Source of the DNA: Streptomyces sp. PT12
GTDB taxonomy: Bacteria; Actinomycetota; Actinomycetes; Streptomycetales; Streptomycetaceae
Direction of reading: 5' to 3'
Length of the DNA stretch: 64,000 bases
Assembly (NCBI RefSeq): GCF_003311645.1
Contig: NZ_QEST01000235.1
Coordinates: 62,001 to 126,000 of the forward strand
Position 1 is the stretch's first letter, and each line of letters opens with the position of its first letter. Of this stretch, positions 35,086-46,130 are shown in pieces. Made by a program: the position numbers and the translations under genes. The notes below the pieces were generated by a model, which was not told the origin of the DNA, made no database searches, and saw only the letters and a list, made by a program, of their open reading frames with translations.

Positions 35086-35928
35086 TCACTTGAGTGAACC
35101 GCCGGCGATCCCGGCGGCGATGTACTTCTGGGCAACGACGAGGAGTATCGCCGCCGGGATCGCCGACAAAACGGCCGTGGCCATCACCGCTCCCCAGTCG
35201 CTCACATGCGCGCCGATGAACTGGTAGATGCCGAGCGTCACGGGCCTGACGTCGTCGGTCGTGTTGAGCGTGAGCGCGAAGATGAAGTCGGCCCACGCGA
35301 AGAGGAACGCGAAGAGCCCCGAGGTGATCAGCGCGTTCCTGCTCATCGGCAGGACGATCCTGACGAACGCGGTGAAGCGGTTGGCCCCGTCCACCATCGC
35401 CGCCTCCACTACCTCGGTCGGGATGGACACCATGAACGCCCGCAGCAGCACGATCGCGAACGGCAGCCCGAGCGACGCGTCGGCCAGGATCAGGCCCAGA
35501 TAGGAGTTGACCAGGCCAAGCTCGGCATACGCGCTATAGAGGGCGTTGGCCACCACGATGCCCGGCACCATCTGCGTGATCAGCGTGGCGAAGACGATGG
35601 TGCCCCCGCCCCTAAGCCCGAAGTGCGCCAGGCCGTACGCGGCGGGCGCGGCGAGCGCGAGGCACACCGCGACCGCGCCGAGCGAGACGACCAGGCTGGT
35701 CACCAGCGAACCGCCCTGGGTGTCGAGGGCGTGGGAGAAGTTCTCGAAGCCCGCCGAGGTCGGGATGAGATCGGTGGACGCGATGCTGGTGTGCGGCTGG
35801 AGCGCGGTGCTGATCATCCAGTACACGGGGAAGAGCATCACCGCGAGGATCAGCAGCGCGGCCGCGGTGTTCCAGGCGCGCCGCGCACGGCCGCGTTCGC
35901 GGCGCCCCGAGGTCACGGTCCCTGACAT
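35086..35928 (-). CDS. MalG-type sugar ABC permease
   Basis: 280 residues from ATG 35928. Six membrane spans, and the EAA loop VEAAMVDGANRFTAFVRIVLPMSRNAL typical of MalG proteins. It starts five bases after the MalF-type gene. No ATPase gene is in the operon, so a shared MsiK-type ATPase encoded elsewhere probably drives it, as is usual in Streptomyces. Confidence 0.9.
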   Translation of the reverse strand: MSGTVTSGRRERGRARRAWNTAAALLILAVMLFPVYWMISTALQPHTSIASTDLIPTSAGFENFSHALDTQGGSLVTSLVVSLGAVAVCLALAAPAAYGLAHFGLRGGGTIVFATLITQMVPGIVVANALYSAYAELGLVNSYLGLILADASLGLPFAIVLLRAFMVSIPTEVVEAAMVDGANRFTAFVRIVLPMSRNALITSGLFAFLFAWADFIFALTLNTTDDVRPVTLGIYQFIGAHVSDWGAVMATAVLSAIPAAILLVVAQKYIAAGIAGGSLK

Positions 35929-35933
35929 GGCTC

Positions 35934-36833
35934 TCACTTCCCTGCCCTGAGATCGGCGCGGTTGACGCGCAGGTACAGCACCGCGAAGACGGCGCTGATG
36001 AGAATGAGGACATTGCCGACCACCGCGCCCTGGCCGAAGTCGAGCTGGAGGAACGACAGCTGGTAGGTGAGCGTGCCGAGCGTCTGCGTGGAGTCGGCGG
36101 GGCCGCCGCCGGTCAGCGCCAGGATCAGGTCGAGGATCTTGATCGTGGACATGAACCCGAGGACGAGCACCACGGTCACCACGGGCCGCAGCAGCGGAAG
36201 CGTCACGCTGCGGAACGTCCGCCACGGGCTCGCCCCGTCGAGCGCGGCCGCCTCGTACAGCTCGCGCGGGATCTCCTGGAGCCCGCCGTAGAGGATCACC
36301 ATGTTGAACGGGATGCCGATCCAGACGTTCACCAGGATCGCCGAGAGCAGCGCGACGCTGGGGCTGCTCAGCCAGGGCACGCCGTCGGACGCGAGGCCGA
36401 GTGTGCCGAGGAAGCTGTTGAGCACGCCATGGTCCTCGTCCATGATCCGCCGCCAGACCACCGCGGAGACCACCATCGGCACCAGCCAGGGCAGCAGCAG
36501 GATCGCCCGCACAAAGCCCGAGAGGCGAAAGCGCCGCGAGAAGAAGACCGCGAGGGCGAGGCCGATGGTGAACTGGCCCGCGAGCGACCCCACGGTGAAC
36601 AGGATCGTCTGCCACAGCGCGTCGTTGAACAGGTCGTTGTCGAAGACCCGCCGCCAGTTGTCGAGCCCGTTGAACGGGGCCTCTCCGGTGAAGTACGTGC
36701 GCGGCGTGAACTCCTGGAAGCTCATCACCACGTTGCGGACCAGGGGGTAGCCGAAGAAGGCCAGCAGATAGGCCAGCGCCGGGGCCACGAAGAGCCACTG
36801 GGTGAGCCGCGGGGTGAGCTGTCGGGAGCGCAT
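35934..36833 (-). CDS. MalF-type sugar ABC permease
   Basis: 299 residues from ATG 36833, with GAGGA upstream. Six spans and the EAA loop LYEAAALDGASPWRTFRSVTLPLLRP. It pairs with the MalG-type protein to form the channel for the lipoprotein receptor encoded just before. Eight bases separate it from the stop of the binding-protein gene. Confidence 0.9.
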   Translation of the reverse strand: MRSRQLTPRLTQWLFVAPALAYLLAFFGYPLVRNVVMSFQEFTPRTYFTGEAPFNGLDNWRRVFDNDLFNDALWQTILFTVGSLAGQFTIGLALAVFFSRRFRLSGFVRAILLLPWLVPMVVSAVVWRRIMDEDHGVLNSFLGTLGLASDGVPWLSSPSVALLSAILVNVWIGIPFNMVILYGGLQEIPRELYEAAALDGASPWRTFRSVTLPLLRPVVTVVLVLGFMSTIKILDLILALTGGGPADSTQTLGTLTYQLSFLQLDFGQGAVVGNVLILISAVFAVLYLRVNRADLRAGK

Positions 36834-36841
36834 CGTCGTCC

Positions 36842-38080
36842 TCACTCCCCGGCCGTCGCCTGGCGCTGGGCGGTGCCCAGTGCCTCGTCGGGCGACTGCC
36901 TGCCGGTCAGCACGGACTGGAACGCGCCCGCGAGCGCCGTCTCCACGACCGGCCAGCGGGTGCCCACCTCGCCGGTGCGCGACCGCGCGGTCAGCACCAG
37001 GTCGGCGAACGGCGCCAGCTCGGGGTTCTGCTCGCGGTAGGCCGCCGCGGCCGAGGCGCGGGTGGGCACGTTGTTCACGCGCTCGCCCCAGGCCAGCTGG
37101 TTCTCCTCGGAGTTGAGGCACGTCAGGATCCGGCCCGCGTTCTCCTCGCGCTCGCGGTCCCCGTCGTTCCTCGGCACCGCCATCACCGTGCCGCCGATCG
37201 GCGGGACCGGGTCGCCGCCCGCCTCGGGCACCGGGATGCTGGCCACCGCCCAGTCCACGTCGTCCTGCGCGCTGAGCACGGGCACCTGCCACGGGCCGTT
37301 GATCATCATCGCGGCACGCCCTGATATGAACTGGTCGTTGACGTCCTGCTGGTTCCAGTTGACGACGGAACGCGAGGCCGACCCGTCGTCCACCAGGTCC
37401 TTCCACAGCTGGAGCGCGGGCGCGCCCGCGCCGTCGTCCAGCCGCGCCTCGTCGCCGCCCGCCGACCAGAAGAACGGCAGGAACTGGTAGACGCCGTCGG
37501 CGTTCGGGCTGGCGCTGAACGCCATGCCATAGGTGTCGCCCTGGGTCAGCGCCGCGGCGGTGGTCTCCAACTCCTCCCAGGTGGTGGGGGGTTCGAGGCC
37601 CGCCTCGGCGAAGATCTCGGTGTTGTAGACCAGCGCGAGGGAGTTGACCGAGCGCGCCACGCCGTACTGGACCCCGTCGTGGGAGCCGAGGGCGTTGGCG
37701 CTGTCGGAGAGCCCCGAGGTGTCCACGCCGACCTCGTCGATGGGCCGCAGCCCGTCCGTCTCGGCGAACTGTGGCAGCTCGGAGCCGTCGAGCTCCAGGA
37801 TGTCGGTCAGCGAGTCGGACGACGCCATGCGCAGCGCCTTCGACGCGACCTGGTCGGCGGGCACGCTCACCTGCTCGACCCGCAGGCCGAGCGGCTCGGC
37901 GCAGCGGTCGAAGAACTCCTGGTTGGCCTCGTGCTCCGCGGTGTCGGTCGCCGAGTTGAGCACCGTGACGGTGCCGGGGTCGGGCTCGGCGGCGCAGCCG
38001 GAGAGCCCGGCGGCGGTCATGGAACCGGCCAAGGCGAGGGCCGCGGCGGGCGCGACTCTGCGCCCGGATCTCGATCGCAT
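36842..38080 (-). CDS. sugar-binding lipoprotein (MalE-type)
   Basis: 412 residues. Lipoprotein signal with lipobox GLSGC (Cys29). The body is a cluster-B binding-protein fold: VTVLNSATDTAEHEANQEF, SLALVYNTEIFAEAGLEPPTTWEELE, FISGRAAMMINGPWQVP. It recognises an oligosaccharide outside the cell. The GH1 and GH31 enzymes of the same operon point to a xylose- and glucose-containing ligand. Confidence 0.9.
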   Translation of the reverse strand: MRSRSGRRVAPAAALALAGSMTAAGLSGCAAEPDPGTVTVLNSATDTAEHEANQEFFDRCAEPLGLRVEQVSVPADQVASKALRMASSDSLTDILELDGSELPQFAETDGLRPIDEVGVDTSGLSDSANALGSHDGVQYGVARSVNSLALVYNTEIFAEAGLEPPTTWEELETTAAALTQGDTYGMAFSASPNADGVYQFLPFFWSAGGDEARLDDGAGAPALQLWKDLVDDGSASRSVVNWNQQDVNDQFISGRAAMMINGPWQVPVLSAQDDVDWAVASIPVPEAGGDPVPPIGGTVMAVPRNDGDREREENAGRILTCLNSEENQLAWGERVNNVPTRASAAAAYREQNPELAPFADLVLTARSRTGEVGTRWPVVETALAGAFQSVLTGRQSPDEALGTAQRQATAGE

Positions 38081-38101
38081 CGGTTTAACGGCTCCTTCGG
38101 A

Positions 38102-39109
38102 TCAGGGGTGCGGCGGAGGTATGGGGGGACCCCCGGCGAGCCGGGGCGGGATCAGCTCGTGGCGGGGAGGCCCCGCGTCGATCGCCGCGACGGCGAGCCC
38201 GGCGACGGCGGCCGACATCTGCCCCACGGGCAGGTCGATGCGCGGCAGCCGCCCCGGGCCCGGCTCGTTGGGCAGGCTGCCGACCAGCACGACGGCCAGC
38301 TGGTCCGGCGAGCCGAGCCCCAGCGCGGCCAGCTCGTCGAGGAGCGTGTCGAGCGGGATGAGGTGCTGCACGATCAACGCGGTCGCCGCGGGGCTCACGC
38401 GAAGCGCGCGCCGCAGCCTGGCCCGCAGCTCGCCGGGGTCGGCGCTTGAGGGAACGACCCTGACCTCGGCCCCGGTCTCCCGCGCGGCGGCCTCGGCGCC
38501 CGACAGGCCGTGCAGCGCGTAGCCCCTGCGGGCGGCGATCTCGTGGTCGGCCGACGACCAGAACACGATCCGCCGGTGCCCCGCGGCCACCGTCTCCCGC
38601 ACGGCAAGGGCGACGGCCGCGGCCCAGTCGAGGTCGACCCAGGACAGCTCGGCCTCGTCGCGCTCGTTTCCGTGGCCCAACAGGGCGGTGGGAAAGCCGA
38701 GATCGCGCAGGGCCGCGATCCTGGGGTCGGCCTCGGCGACCGCCATGAGGATCGCGGCGTCCGCGAGGCCGCTGCGCGCGACGCGGCGCAGCCCGCCCAC
38801 GCCGTCGGGGTCCGTCATCATCAGCAGGTCGTAGCCGTGGTCGCGCGCCGCGTCGCTGATCTCCACGGCGAACCGCCCGTCCATGGCCCGGTACTTGCCG
38901 CGCTCCCTCGGCACGGCGAGCACCAGCACCTCGCTGCGCGCGCGGCGCAGCGTCCGCGCGCTGGCCCTCGGGTGGTAGCCGAGCTCGGCGATGGCGGCGC
39001 GCACCGCCGTCGCGGTCTCGTCGGAGATCTTCCGCGAGCCGCTGAGGACGTATGACACCGTGCTGGGCGCGACTCCCGCGCGCTCGGCGACGTCCTTGAT
39101 CGTTGCCAT
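38102..39109 (-). CDS. LacI-family repressor of the xyloglucan-type operon
   Basis: 335 residues from ATG 39109 (MATIKDVAERAGVAPSTVSYVLSG), chosen over an upstream ATG at 39139 because AAGGGA precedes it and the helix-turn-helix begins at once. The hinge helix (ASARTLRRARS) and the ligand domain with AVEISDAARDHGYDLLMMT follow. First gene of a transcript that continues into the binding protein, permeases, GH1 and GH31. A 16-bp palindrome 37 bp upstream is its likely operator, giving autoregulation of the whole operon. Confidence 0.92.
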   Translation of the reverse strand: MATIKDVAERAGVAPSTVSYVLSGSRKISDETATAVRAAIAELGYHPRASARTLRRARSEVLVLAVPRERGKYRAMDGRFAVEISDAARDHGYDLLMMTDPDGVGGLRRVARSGLADAAILMAVAEADPRIAALRDLGFPTALLGHGNERDEAELSWVDLDWAAAVALAVRETVAAGHRRIVFWSSADHEIAARRGYALHGLSGAEAAARETGAEVRVVPSSADPGELRARLRRALRVSPAATALIVQHLIPLDTLLDELAALGLGSPDQLAVVLVGSLPNEPGPGRLPRIDLPVGQMSAAVAGLAVAAIDAGPPRHELIPPRLAGGPPIPPPHP

Positions 39110-39145
39110 CCCGGTCCCTTGGGTGAGGCGTTCGTCCATGCGTCA

Positions 39146-39161
39146 ATCGAATCGATTCGAT
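39146..39161. promoter_or_regulatory. perfect 16-bp palindrome, candidate LacI operator
   Basis: ATCGAATCGATTCGAT is fully self-complementary and A/T-rich for this genome. It contains a central CG step as in most LacI-family operators and lies directly upstream of the lacI-type gene. Confidence 0.8.
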
Positions 39162-39254
39162 CGATGGCAACGGGATGCTACGCACATCCGTGCGGTTTCG
39201 GCAAGGGGTTCCCCTCCGGGGAGGTACCGGGGCCCTGCCGCGGGGCGGTGTCCT

Positions 39255-40016
39255 TCAGGGGTGCAGGGCGAGGCGCCATGTGCCGCCGAGGGGTGGGGCG
39301 AGCCAGCGCGGGGCCAAGGCGCGGAAGTCGGCCTCGGGGAGGGCGCCCGCGCCCGCGGGCAGCGCGCCCAGGAGCGGGGCGCCCGCCGCCTCGGGCAGGT
39401 CGGTCAGGTTGCAGCGGGCCGCCAGGTCGGGGGCGGCGGGCCAGCTGCCCACCACCACGCCCACCGGGGCCAGCCTCCGCGCCCGCAGCGCCTCCGCGGT
39501 CAGCGCGGTGGCGTTGAGCGTGCCAAGACCCGCCTCGGCGACGATCAGCACGGGGGCGCCGAGCAGCACCGCCGCGTCCGCGAGGGTCCCGCCCGCGTCA
39601 TCGAACCGCACCAGCAGCCCCCCTGCGCCCTCGACGAGCACCAGGTCGTGCTCGTCGGCCAGCTCATCGGCCGCCTTGGCCGCGTCGGCGGGTGCCACGG
39701 GCGGCAGCCCCGCCCGCCGCGCGGCCGTCGCTGGCGCCAGCGGCTCGGGGTAACGGGCCAGCTCCCTGGTGGTCAGGGGCGCGGGCAACGGGCCAGCGAG
39801 CCGCGCCACTTCGGCCAGGTCGCCGTCCTCGCCGCCGCCCACCCCGGTCTGCGCGGGCTTGAGCACGGCGACCGAACGCCCCGCCGCCCGCGCGGCCACC
39901 GCGAGCGCCGCCGTCACCACGGTCTTGCCGACCCCGGTGCCCGTGCCGGTCACGACGAGCACGCGCGCGGGCAGCCCACCGTTTACGCCACGCCCGTCGG
40001 CGCCGTCGCCGTTCAT
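39255..40016 (-). CDS. bioD: dethiobiotin synthetase
   Basis: 253 residues from ATG 40016, which overlaps the bioA stop by 4 bp. It converts 7,8-diaminopelargonic acid, CO2 and ATP to dethiobiotin. P-loop [15 protein letters not shown] and VEGAGGLLV motifs are intact. Third gene of bioB-bioA-bioD. Confidence 0.95.
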   Translation of the reverse strand: MNGDGADGRGVNGGLPARVLVVTGTGTGVGKTVVTAALAVAARAAGRSVAVLKPAQTGVGGGEDGDLAEVARLAGPLPAPLTTRELARYPEPLAPATAARRAGLPPVAPADAAKAADELADEHDLVLVEGAGGLLVRFDDAGGTLADAAVLLGAPVLIVAEAGLGTLNATALTAEALRARRLAPVGVVVGSWPAAPDLAARCNLTDLPEAAGAPLLGALPAGAGALPEADFRALAPRWLAPPLGGTWRLALHP

Positions 40017-41356
40017 CGCGCCGCCGCCCGCGCCGCCGCGCACGCCGCGTCGCAGATCAGCGCCAGATCCGCGTCGTCGGTCACATACGGCGGCATCGTG
40101 TAGACCAGGTTGCGGAAGGGCCGCAGCCACACGCCGAGGCCCACCGCGGCGCGCGTCGCCGCCGCGACGTCCACCTCGCGGTCCAGCTCGATCACGCCGA
40201 TCGCGCCGAGCGTCCGCACCTCCCGCACCCCGGGCAGCCCCTCGGCCGCGGCGAGCCCGGCCCGCAGGCCCGCCCCGACCCTGGCCACCTCCCCCGCCCA
40301 GTCCCCCGAAAGCAGCAGCCCGATCGAGGCGTTGGCGACGGCCGAGGCCAGCGGGTTGCCCATGAACGTCGGCCCGTGCGCGAGCACCGGCACCTCGCCC
40401 CGCGAGATCCCCTCGGCCACGCGCGAGGTGCACAGCGTCGCCGCCATCGACAGATACCCGCCGGTCAACGCCTTGCCCACGCACATCACATCGGGCGCGA
40501 CCCCCGCGTGGTCCGCGCCGAACAGCATGCCCGTGCGGCCGAACCCCGTGGCGATCTCGTCGAATACCAGCAGCACGTCGTTCTCCGAGCACGCCTCGCG
40601 CAGCACCCGCAGATAGCCGGGGGAGTGGAACCGCATGCCGCCCGCGTTCTGCACCACCGGTTCCACGATCACCGCCGCCACCTCGTCCGCGTGCCGCGCG
40701 ATCAGCTCGCGCAGCGCGCGGGCGTACGCCGGGTCGGGCTCCGCGTCGTACCCCGCGGGCGGCACATCGGCGAATATCTGCCGCGGCAGCGCCCCCGACC
40801 AGATGTCGTGCATCCCGCCCTCGGGATCGCACACCGACATCGGGTGCCAGGTGTCGCCGTGGTATCCGCCGCGCCACGTCAGCAGCCGCCGCTTGCCCCC
40901 GCGCCCCAGCGAACGCCAGTACTGGAGGCACATCTTGATGGCCACCTCGACCGAGACCGAGCCGGAGTCGGACAGGAAGACATGGCGCAGCGGGGCGGGC
41001 GTGATATCCACGAGGCGCTTGGCGAGCCGCACCGCGGGCTCATGGGTGAGCCCGCCGAACATCACATGGCTCATCCGGCCGAGCTGCTCGGTCACCGCGG
41101 CGTTGAGCACCGGGTGGTCGTAGCCGTGCAACGCCGACCACCACGACGCCATGCCGTCCACCAACTCCCGCCGCCCCCACGCCGGTCGGGCCAGCCGCAG
41201 CCGCACGCCCGAGGCCGAATCGACGACCAGCGGCTCATGCCGCCCCGGCATCGGGCCGTAGGGGTGCCACACATGCTCGCGGTCGAGCGCCAGCAGCTCG
41301 TCGGGATTCAACGCGGGCGACGGCGTGGGCGACGGCGCGGGCGATGGCTCACGCAT
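40013..41356 (-). CDS. bioA: adenosylmethionine-8-amino-7-oxononanoate aminotransferase
   Basis: 447 residues. It transfers an amino group from SAM to 8-amino-7-oxononanoate. Typical signs: HVWHPYGPM near the start, [33 protein letters not shown] and the PLP lysine in GKALTGGY. A 17-residue Pro/Ser-rich stretch precedes the fold. The start overlaps the bioB stop by 8 bp. Confidence 0.95.
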   Translation of the reverse strand: MREPSPAPSPTPSPALNPDELLALDREHVWHPYGPMPGRHEPLVVDSASGVRLRLARPAWGRRELVDGMASWWSALHGYDHPVLNAAVTEQLGRMSHVMFGGLTHEPAVRLAKRLVDITPAPLRHVFLSDSGSVSVEVAIKMCLQYWRSLGRGGKRRLLTWRGGYHGDTWHPMSVCDPEGGMHDIWSGALPRQIFADVPPAGYDAEPDPAYARALRELIARHADEVAAVIVEPVVQNAGGMRFHSPGYLRVLREACSENDVLLVFDEIATGFGRTGMLFGADHAGVAPDVMCVGKALTGGYLSMAATLCTSRVAEGISRGEVPVLAHGPTFMGNPLASAVANASIGLLLSGDWAGEVARVGAGLRAGLAAAEGLPGVREVRTLGAIGVIELDREVDVAAATRAAVGLGVWLRPFRNLVYTMPPYVTDDADLALICDAACAAARAAAR

Positions 41357-42413
41357 TGGGCGGCAGCTCCGTGCCCGCGCCCCTGCGGCGCACCGCCACC
41401 AGGTCGCGCGCCCGGTGCTCGGGCAGCGTCGTCGTCTCCGCGCCCTCCACCTCGAAGCCCGCGTCCGCGATCATGTCGAGGTCGGCCTGCCCCGCCTGGC
41501 CCTCGCTGGTCAGATAGTCGCCGAGGAAGATCGAGTTGACGATGTGCAGCGCGAGCGGCTGCAACGACCGCAGGTGCAGCTCGCGCCCGCCCGAGAGCCG
41601 CACCTCGGCGTCGGGGCATACGAACCGCACCATGGCCAGGATCCGCAGCGCCCGTCGCGGCGTCAGCTCCCACGTTCCGGCCAGGGGCGTTCCGTCGAAG
41701 GGGATGAGGAAGTTGACCGGCACCGAGTCGGGGTCGAGGGCGCGCAGCGCGAACACCACGTCCACCAGGTCCTCGTCGCTCTCGCCCATCCCCGCGATGA
41801 TCCCCGAGCACGCCGACATCCCGGCCGCCTTGGCCCGTTCGACCGTCGAGACGCGGTCGCCGAACTCGTGCGTCGTGCAGATGTCGCGGTAGGTGGCCTC
41901 GGAGGTGTTGAGGTTGTGGTTGTAGGCGTCGGCGCCCGCCTCGCGCAGCCGCTCGGCCTGGCCGTCGCCGAGCAGCCCCAGGCACGCGCACACCTCGACG
42001 TCCGCGTGCCGCTCGCGGATCGCTGCGATCGTCTCCGAGACCCGGTCGACGTCCCGGTCGGTCGGGCCACGGCCGCTGGCCACCAGGCACACGCGCTTGG
42101 CGCCGCCCGCGACCCCGGCGCTCGCGGCGTCCGCGGCCTCGCCGGGCTTGAGCCACGTGTACTTCAGGATCCCGGCCTTGGAACCCAGGCGCTGGGAGCA
42201 GTAGGAGCAGTCCTCGGGGCACAGGCCCGACTTGAGGTTGACCAGGTAGTTGAGCTTCACCCGCCGCCCGAACCACTGGCGGCGCACCTTCCCGGCCGCG
42301 GCGACCACGTCGAGCAGCTGGTCGTCGGTGGTCGCCAGCACGGCCAGCGCCTCGTCGCGGGTGGGCGCCTCGCGGCGAAGTCCCTTGTCCACCAGGGTGT
42401 TCAGCAGGTCCAT
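41349..42413 (-). CDS. bioB: biotin synthase
   Basis: 354 residues from ATG 42413 ([11 protein letters not shown]). Radical SAM enzyme that inserts sulfur into dethiobiotin. The [4Fe-4S] motif CPEDCSYC, the second-cluster residues in the middle ([19 protein letters not shown]) and NHNLNTS are present. First gene of the operon; the 194-bp gap to divergent bioF must carry both promoters. Confidence 0.96.
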   Translation of the reverse strand: MDLLNTLVDKGLRREAPTRDEALAVLATTDDQLLDVVAAAGKVRRQWFGRRVKLNYLVNLKSGLCPEDCSYCSQRLGSKAGILKYTWLKPGEAADAASAGVAGGAKRVCLVASGRGPTDRDVDRVSETIAAIRERHADVEVCACLGLLGDGQAERLREAGADAYNHNLNTSEATYRDICTTHEFGDRVSTVERAKAAGMSACSGIIAGMGESDEDLVDVVFALRALDPDSVPVNFLIPFDGTPLAGTWELTPRRALRILAMVRFVCPDAEVRLSGGRELHLRSLQPLALHIVNSIFLGDYLTSEGQAGQADLDMIADAGFEVEGAETTTLPEHRARDLVAVRRRGAGTELPPNA

Positions 42414-42552
42414 GCGCTCGATCCTCGCCCACGCGCCGCGGCCCGGCCAAGGAGAGAATCCACAAGAGGCCGCGGCGCCGAATGTGCACATCGCCACTGA
42501 CGCCCGGCATGACCGCCCGTTACCTTTATGCGCAGCCCACAAGGGAACGCGT

Positions 42553-42582
42553 GGGACCAGGGGACCAGGGGACCACGGGACT
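42553..42582. repeat. 8-bp tandem repeat in the bioB-bioF gap
   Basis: gggaccag at 42553 and 42561, gggaccac at 42569 and a partial gggact at 42577. It lies just before the ribosome site of bioF. It may be a chance expansion or part of biotin regulation; no known BirA or BioQ box is recognised. Confidence 0.75.
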
Positions 42583-42607
42583 TGAGACAACGGGAGGGCC
42601 GCGGCCG

Positions 42608-43747
42608 GTGCACGACGTCCTCGGCTGGCTCGACGACGAGGCCGCGCGCCGCCACCGCGCCGGGCTCCACCGCCGTCTGCGCCCCCGCGCCGCCGACGCG
42701 GCGCCGCTTGACCTCGCGGGCAACGACTACCTGGGCCTGGCCCGCCACCCCGAGGTGGTCGCCGCCGCCGTCGAGGCGGCCGAGCGCTGGGGCGCGGGCG
42801 CCACGGGCTCGCGCCTGGTCACGGGGAGCACCGCGCTGCACGCCGAACTCGAGGCGGAGCTCGCGGAGTTCTGCGGCTTCGAGGCCGCGCTCGTGCTGGC
42901 CTCCGGCTATGCCGCCAACCTCGCCGTCCTCACCGCGCTCGGCGGCCGGGGAACGCTGATCGCCTCCGACGCGGGCAATCACGCCTCGCTCATCGACGGC
43001 TGCCGCCTGGCCCGCGCCGAGGTCGCGGTGGTCCCGCACGCCGACCCCGCCGCGTTCGACAAGGCGCTCGACCGCCACACGGGCCGCGCGCTGGCCGTCA
43101 CCGACTCGGTGTTCTCGGTGGACGGCGACGCCGCCCCGCTGCCCGCGCTCGCCGCGGTGTGCCGGGAGCGCGGCGCCGCGTTGATCGTCGACGACGCGCA
43201 CGGCCTCGGCGTGCTGGGCGAGGGCGGCAGGGGCGCGCTCGCCGCCGCGGGGCTCGCTGGCGCCCCCGACGTGGTCGCGACGGTCACCCTCTCCAAGTCC
43301 CTCGGCAGCCAGGGCGGCGCGGTCCTCGGCCCGCGCCGGGTGATCGACCACCTGGTCAACGCCGCCCGCACGTTCATCTTTGACACGGGGCTCGCCCCCG
43401 CGGCCGCGGGCGGCGCGCTCGGCGCCCTGCGGCTGCTGCGCCGCGAGCCCGGGCGCGCCGCGCGCGCCAGGTCCCACGCGGCCACCCTGCACGGGCGGCT
43501 GACCGCGGGCGGTTTGAGCGCGGCGCGCCCCGACGCCGCGGTGGTGTCGGTCCGCGCGCCCTCGCCCGAGGCCGCGGTCGGCTGGGCGGAGGCGTGCCGC
43601 GCGGCGGGCGTCGCGGTGGGCTGCTTCCGTCCGCCGTCCGTTCCCGACGGGATCTCGCGGCTGCGCCTGACCGCCCGCGCCGACCTGACCAGGGGCGCGC
43701 TCAACCGCGCGATGGCGACGATCCTCGCCACGGCCCCGCGCCCATGA
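42608..43747 (+). CDS. bioF: 8-amino-7-oxononanoate synthase
   Basis: 379 residues from GTG 42608, with GGGAGGG at 42592-42598. PLP enzyme that condenses pimeloyl thioester with L-alanine. [49 protein letters not shown] and the PLP lysine in [11 protein letters not shown] are typical. Read divergently from bioBAD. No bioC, bioH or bioI is in the window. Confidence 0.94.
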   Translation: MHDVLGWLDDEAARRHRAGLHRRLRPRAADAAPLDLAGNDYLGLARHPEVVAAAVEAAERWGAGATGSRLVTGSTALHAELEAELAEFCGFEAALVLASGYAANLAVLTALGGRGTLIASDAGNHASLIDGCRLARAEVAVVPHADPAAFDKALDRHTGRALAVTDSVFSVDGDAAPLPALAAVCRERGAALIVDDAHGLGVLGEGGRGALAAAGLAGAPDVVATVTLSKSLGSQGGAVLGPRRVIDHLVNAARTFIFDTGLAPAAAGGALGALRLLRREPGRAARARSHAATLHGRLTAGGLSAARPDAAVVSVRAPSPEAAVGWAEACRAAGVAVGCFRPPSVPDGISRLRLTARADLTRGALNRAMATILATAPRP

Positions 43748-43853
43748 CCCCGCCCACGGCCCCGCCCTGGCGTATCACGGGTGTACGAGCCCGCGGTGGC
43801 GCGGTTACGTTGAGGGCGGCAGGGACCAGCAGCCCCACGGCAGGAGACCTCCG

Positions 43854-44669
43854 GTGACAGACGACGCGTCCACCCCCCGCTCCGACCCGGTCTCGAAGAT
43901 CGACACGTCCGTGCCGCACTCGGCCAGGATCTGGAACTACTGGCTCGGCGGCAAGGACAACTACGAGGTGGACCGCGCGGCCGGCGACGCCTACCGCAGG
44001 GCGTTCCCCGGCATCGTGGACATCGCCCGCGCCTCGCGGCAGTTCCTGGCCCGCTCGGTGCGCTTCCTGGCGCGCGAGGCGGGCATCCGCCAGTTCCTCG
44101 ACGTCGGAACGGGCCTGCCCACCGCCGACAACACCCATCAGATCGCCCAGCGCGTCGCCCCCGACTCCCGCGTCGTCTACGTGGACAACGACCCGCTGGT
44201 GCTGATGCACGCCCACGCCCTGCTGACCTCGACGCCCGAGGGCGCCACCGAGTACATCGAGGCGGACCTGCGCGACCCCGACGAGATCCTGCGCCGCGCC
44301 GCGGGGACGCTCGATCTGTCGCGCCCCGTCGGGCTGATCCTCAGCGGCATCCTCGGCCATGTGCCCACCTACGAGGGGGCGCGCGACATCGTCAGCGGGC
44401 TCATGGGCGGGCTGCCATCCGGCAGCCACCTCTCGCTCAACGAGGGCACCGACACCGACGACGTCTACGTCAGCGCCCAGCAGGAGTACAACGAGTCGGG
44501 CGCCATCCCCTACCGGCTGCGCACGATGGACGAGATCGCCGGGTACTTCGACGGCCTTGAGCTGGTCGAGCCCGGCGTCGTCCCCGTCACCCGCTGGCGG
44601 CCCGAGCTGGCCGCGATCGGCGAGCCGCAGGACCTCGGCCAGGCGGGCGGCGTCGGCCGCAAGCCCTGA
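43854..44669 (+). CDS. second DUF574 (SAV2177-like) SAM-dependent methyltransferase
   Basis: 271 residues from GTG 43854, with AGGAGA upstream. Family blocks PHSARIWNYWLGGKDNYEVDR, SAM-binding FLDVGTGLPT, VVYVDNDPLVL, SGILGHV and the final PGVVPVTRWRPE. It belongs to the NYWLGGKDNY subgroup, whereas the copy at 9.0-9.8 kb is of the YDYYLGGSHNF subgroup. Function unknown. It follows bioF by 106 bp, but no link to biotin is implied. Confidence 0.9.
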   Translation: MTDDASTPRSDPVSKIDTSVPHSARIWNYWLGGKDNYEVDRAAGDAYRRAFPGIVDIARASRQFLARSVRFLAREAGIRQFLDVGTGLPTADNTHQIAQRVAPDSRVVYVDNDPLVLMHAHALLTSTPEGATEYIEADLRDPDEILRRAAGTLDLSRPVGLILSGILGHVPTYEGARDIVSGLMGGLPSGSHLSLNEGTDTDDVYVSAQQEYNESGAIPYRLRTMDEIAGYFDGLELVEPGVVPVTRWRPELAAIGEPQDLGQAGGVGRKP

Positions 44670-44957
44670 CCCCCCTTTCCTCCCCTTCCTTTCTCCTCTC
44701 CTACCGGCCCCGCGCGGCCGGGTGTACCCTGAACGTGGCACGTCCGTACGCCCCCTTTCCGGCGTCCGTGCCCCCCTCCGCGGCCTTCCGCCGCTTCCCG
44801 CGCAGCCTTCCGCGTCCTCGCGGGGCGCGCTTTCCGCACCGGCCTCTCGCTCGCGCGCCGCTCTCCGGCGCCGACCCGGCCCTTTCGCCCCGCCGTGCTC
44901 ACGGCGTTCATCCCTTCTCACCCCGCCCTGTCCGCACCACCGATGGAGAACCCCCGC
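44670..44957 (+). promoter_or_regulatory. pyrimidine-rich leader of the Rho-like gene
   Basis: 288 bp without a supported gene. It opens with a nearly pure C/T tract (44670-44702), then a hairpin ccggcc/ggccgg (44704-44721) that may end the methyltransferase transcript, and a possible -10 box TACCCT at 44725-44730. The rest (44750-44940) is rich in C and T and poor in A, the composition of rut sites bound by Rho. This suggests that the downstream Rho-like protein controls its own gene. Confidence 0.5.

Positions 44958-46104
<1,147 letters not shown>

Positions 46105-46130
<26 letters not shown>

Noticed and set aside
42414-42607. Biotin-repressor box between bioB and bioF
   Set aside because: No palindrome resembling known BirA or BioQ sites was seen; only an 8-bp tandem repeat.
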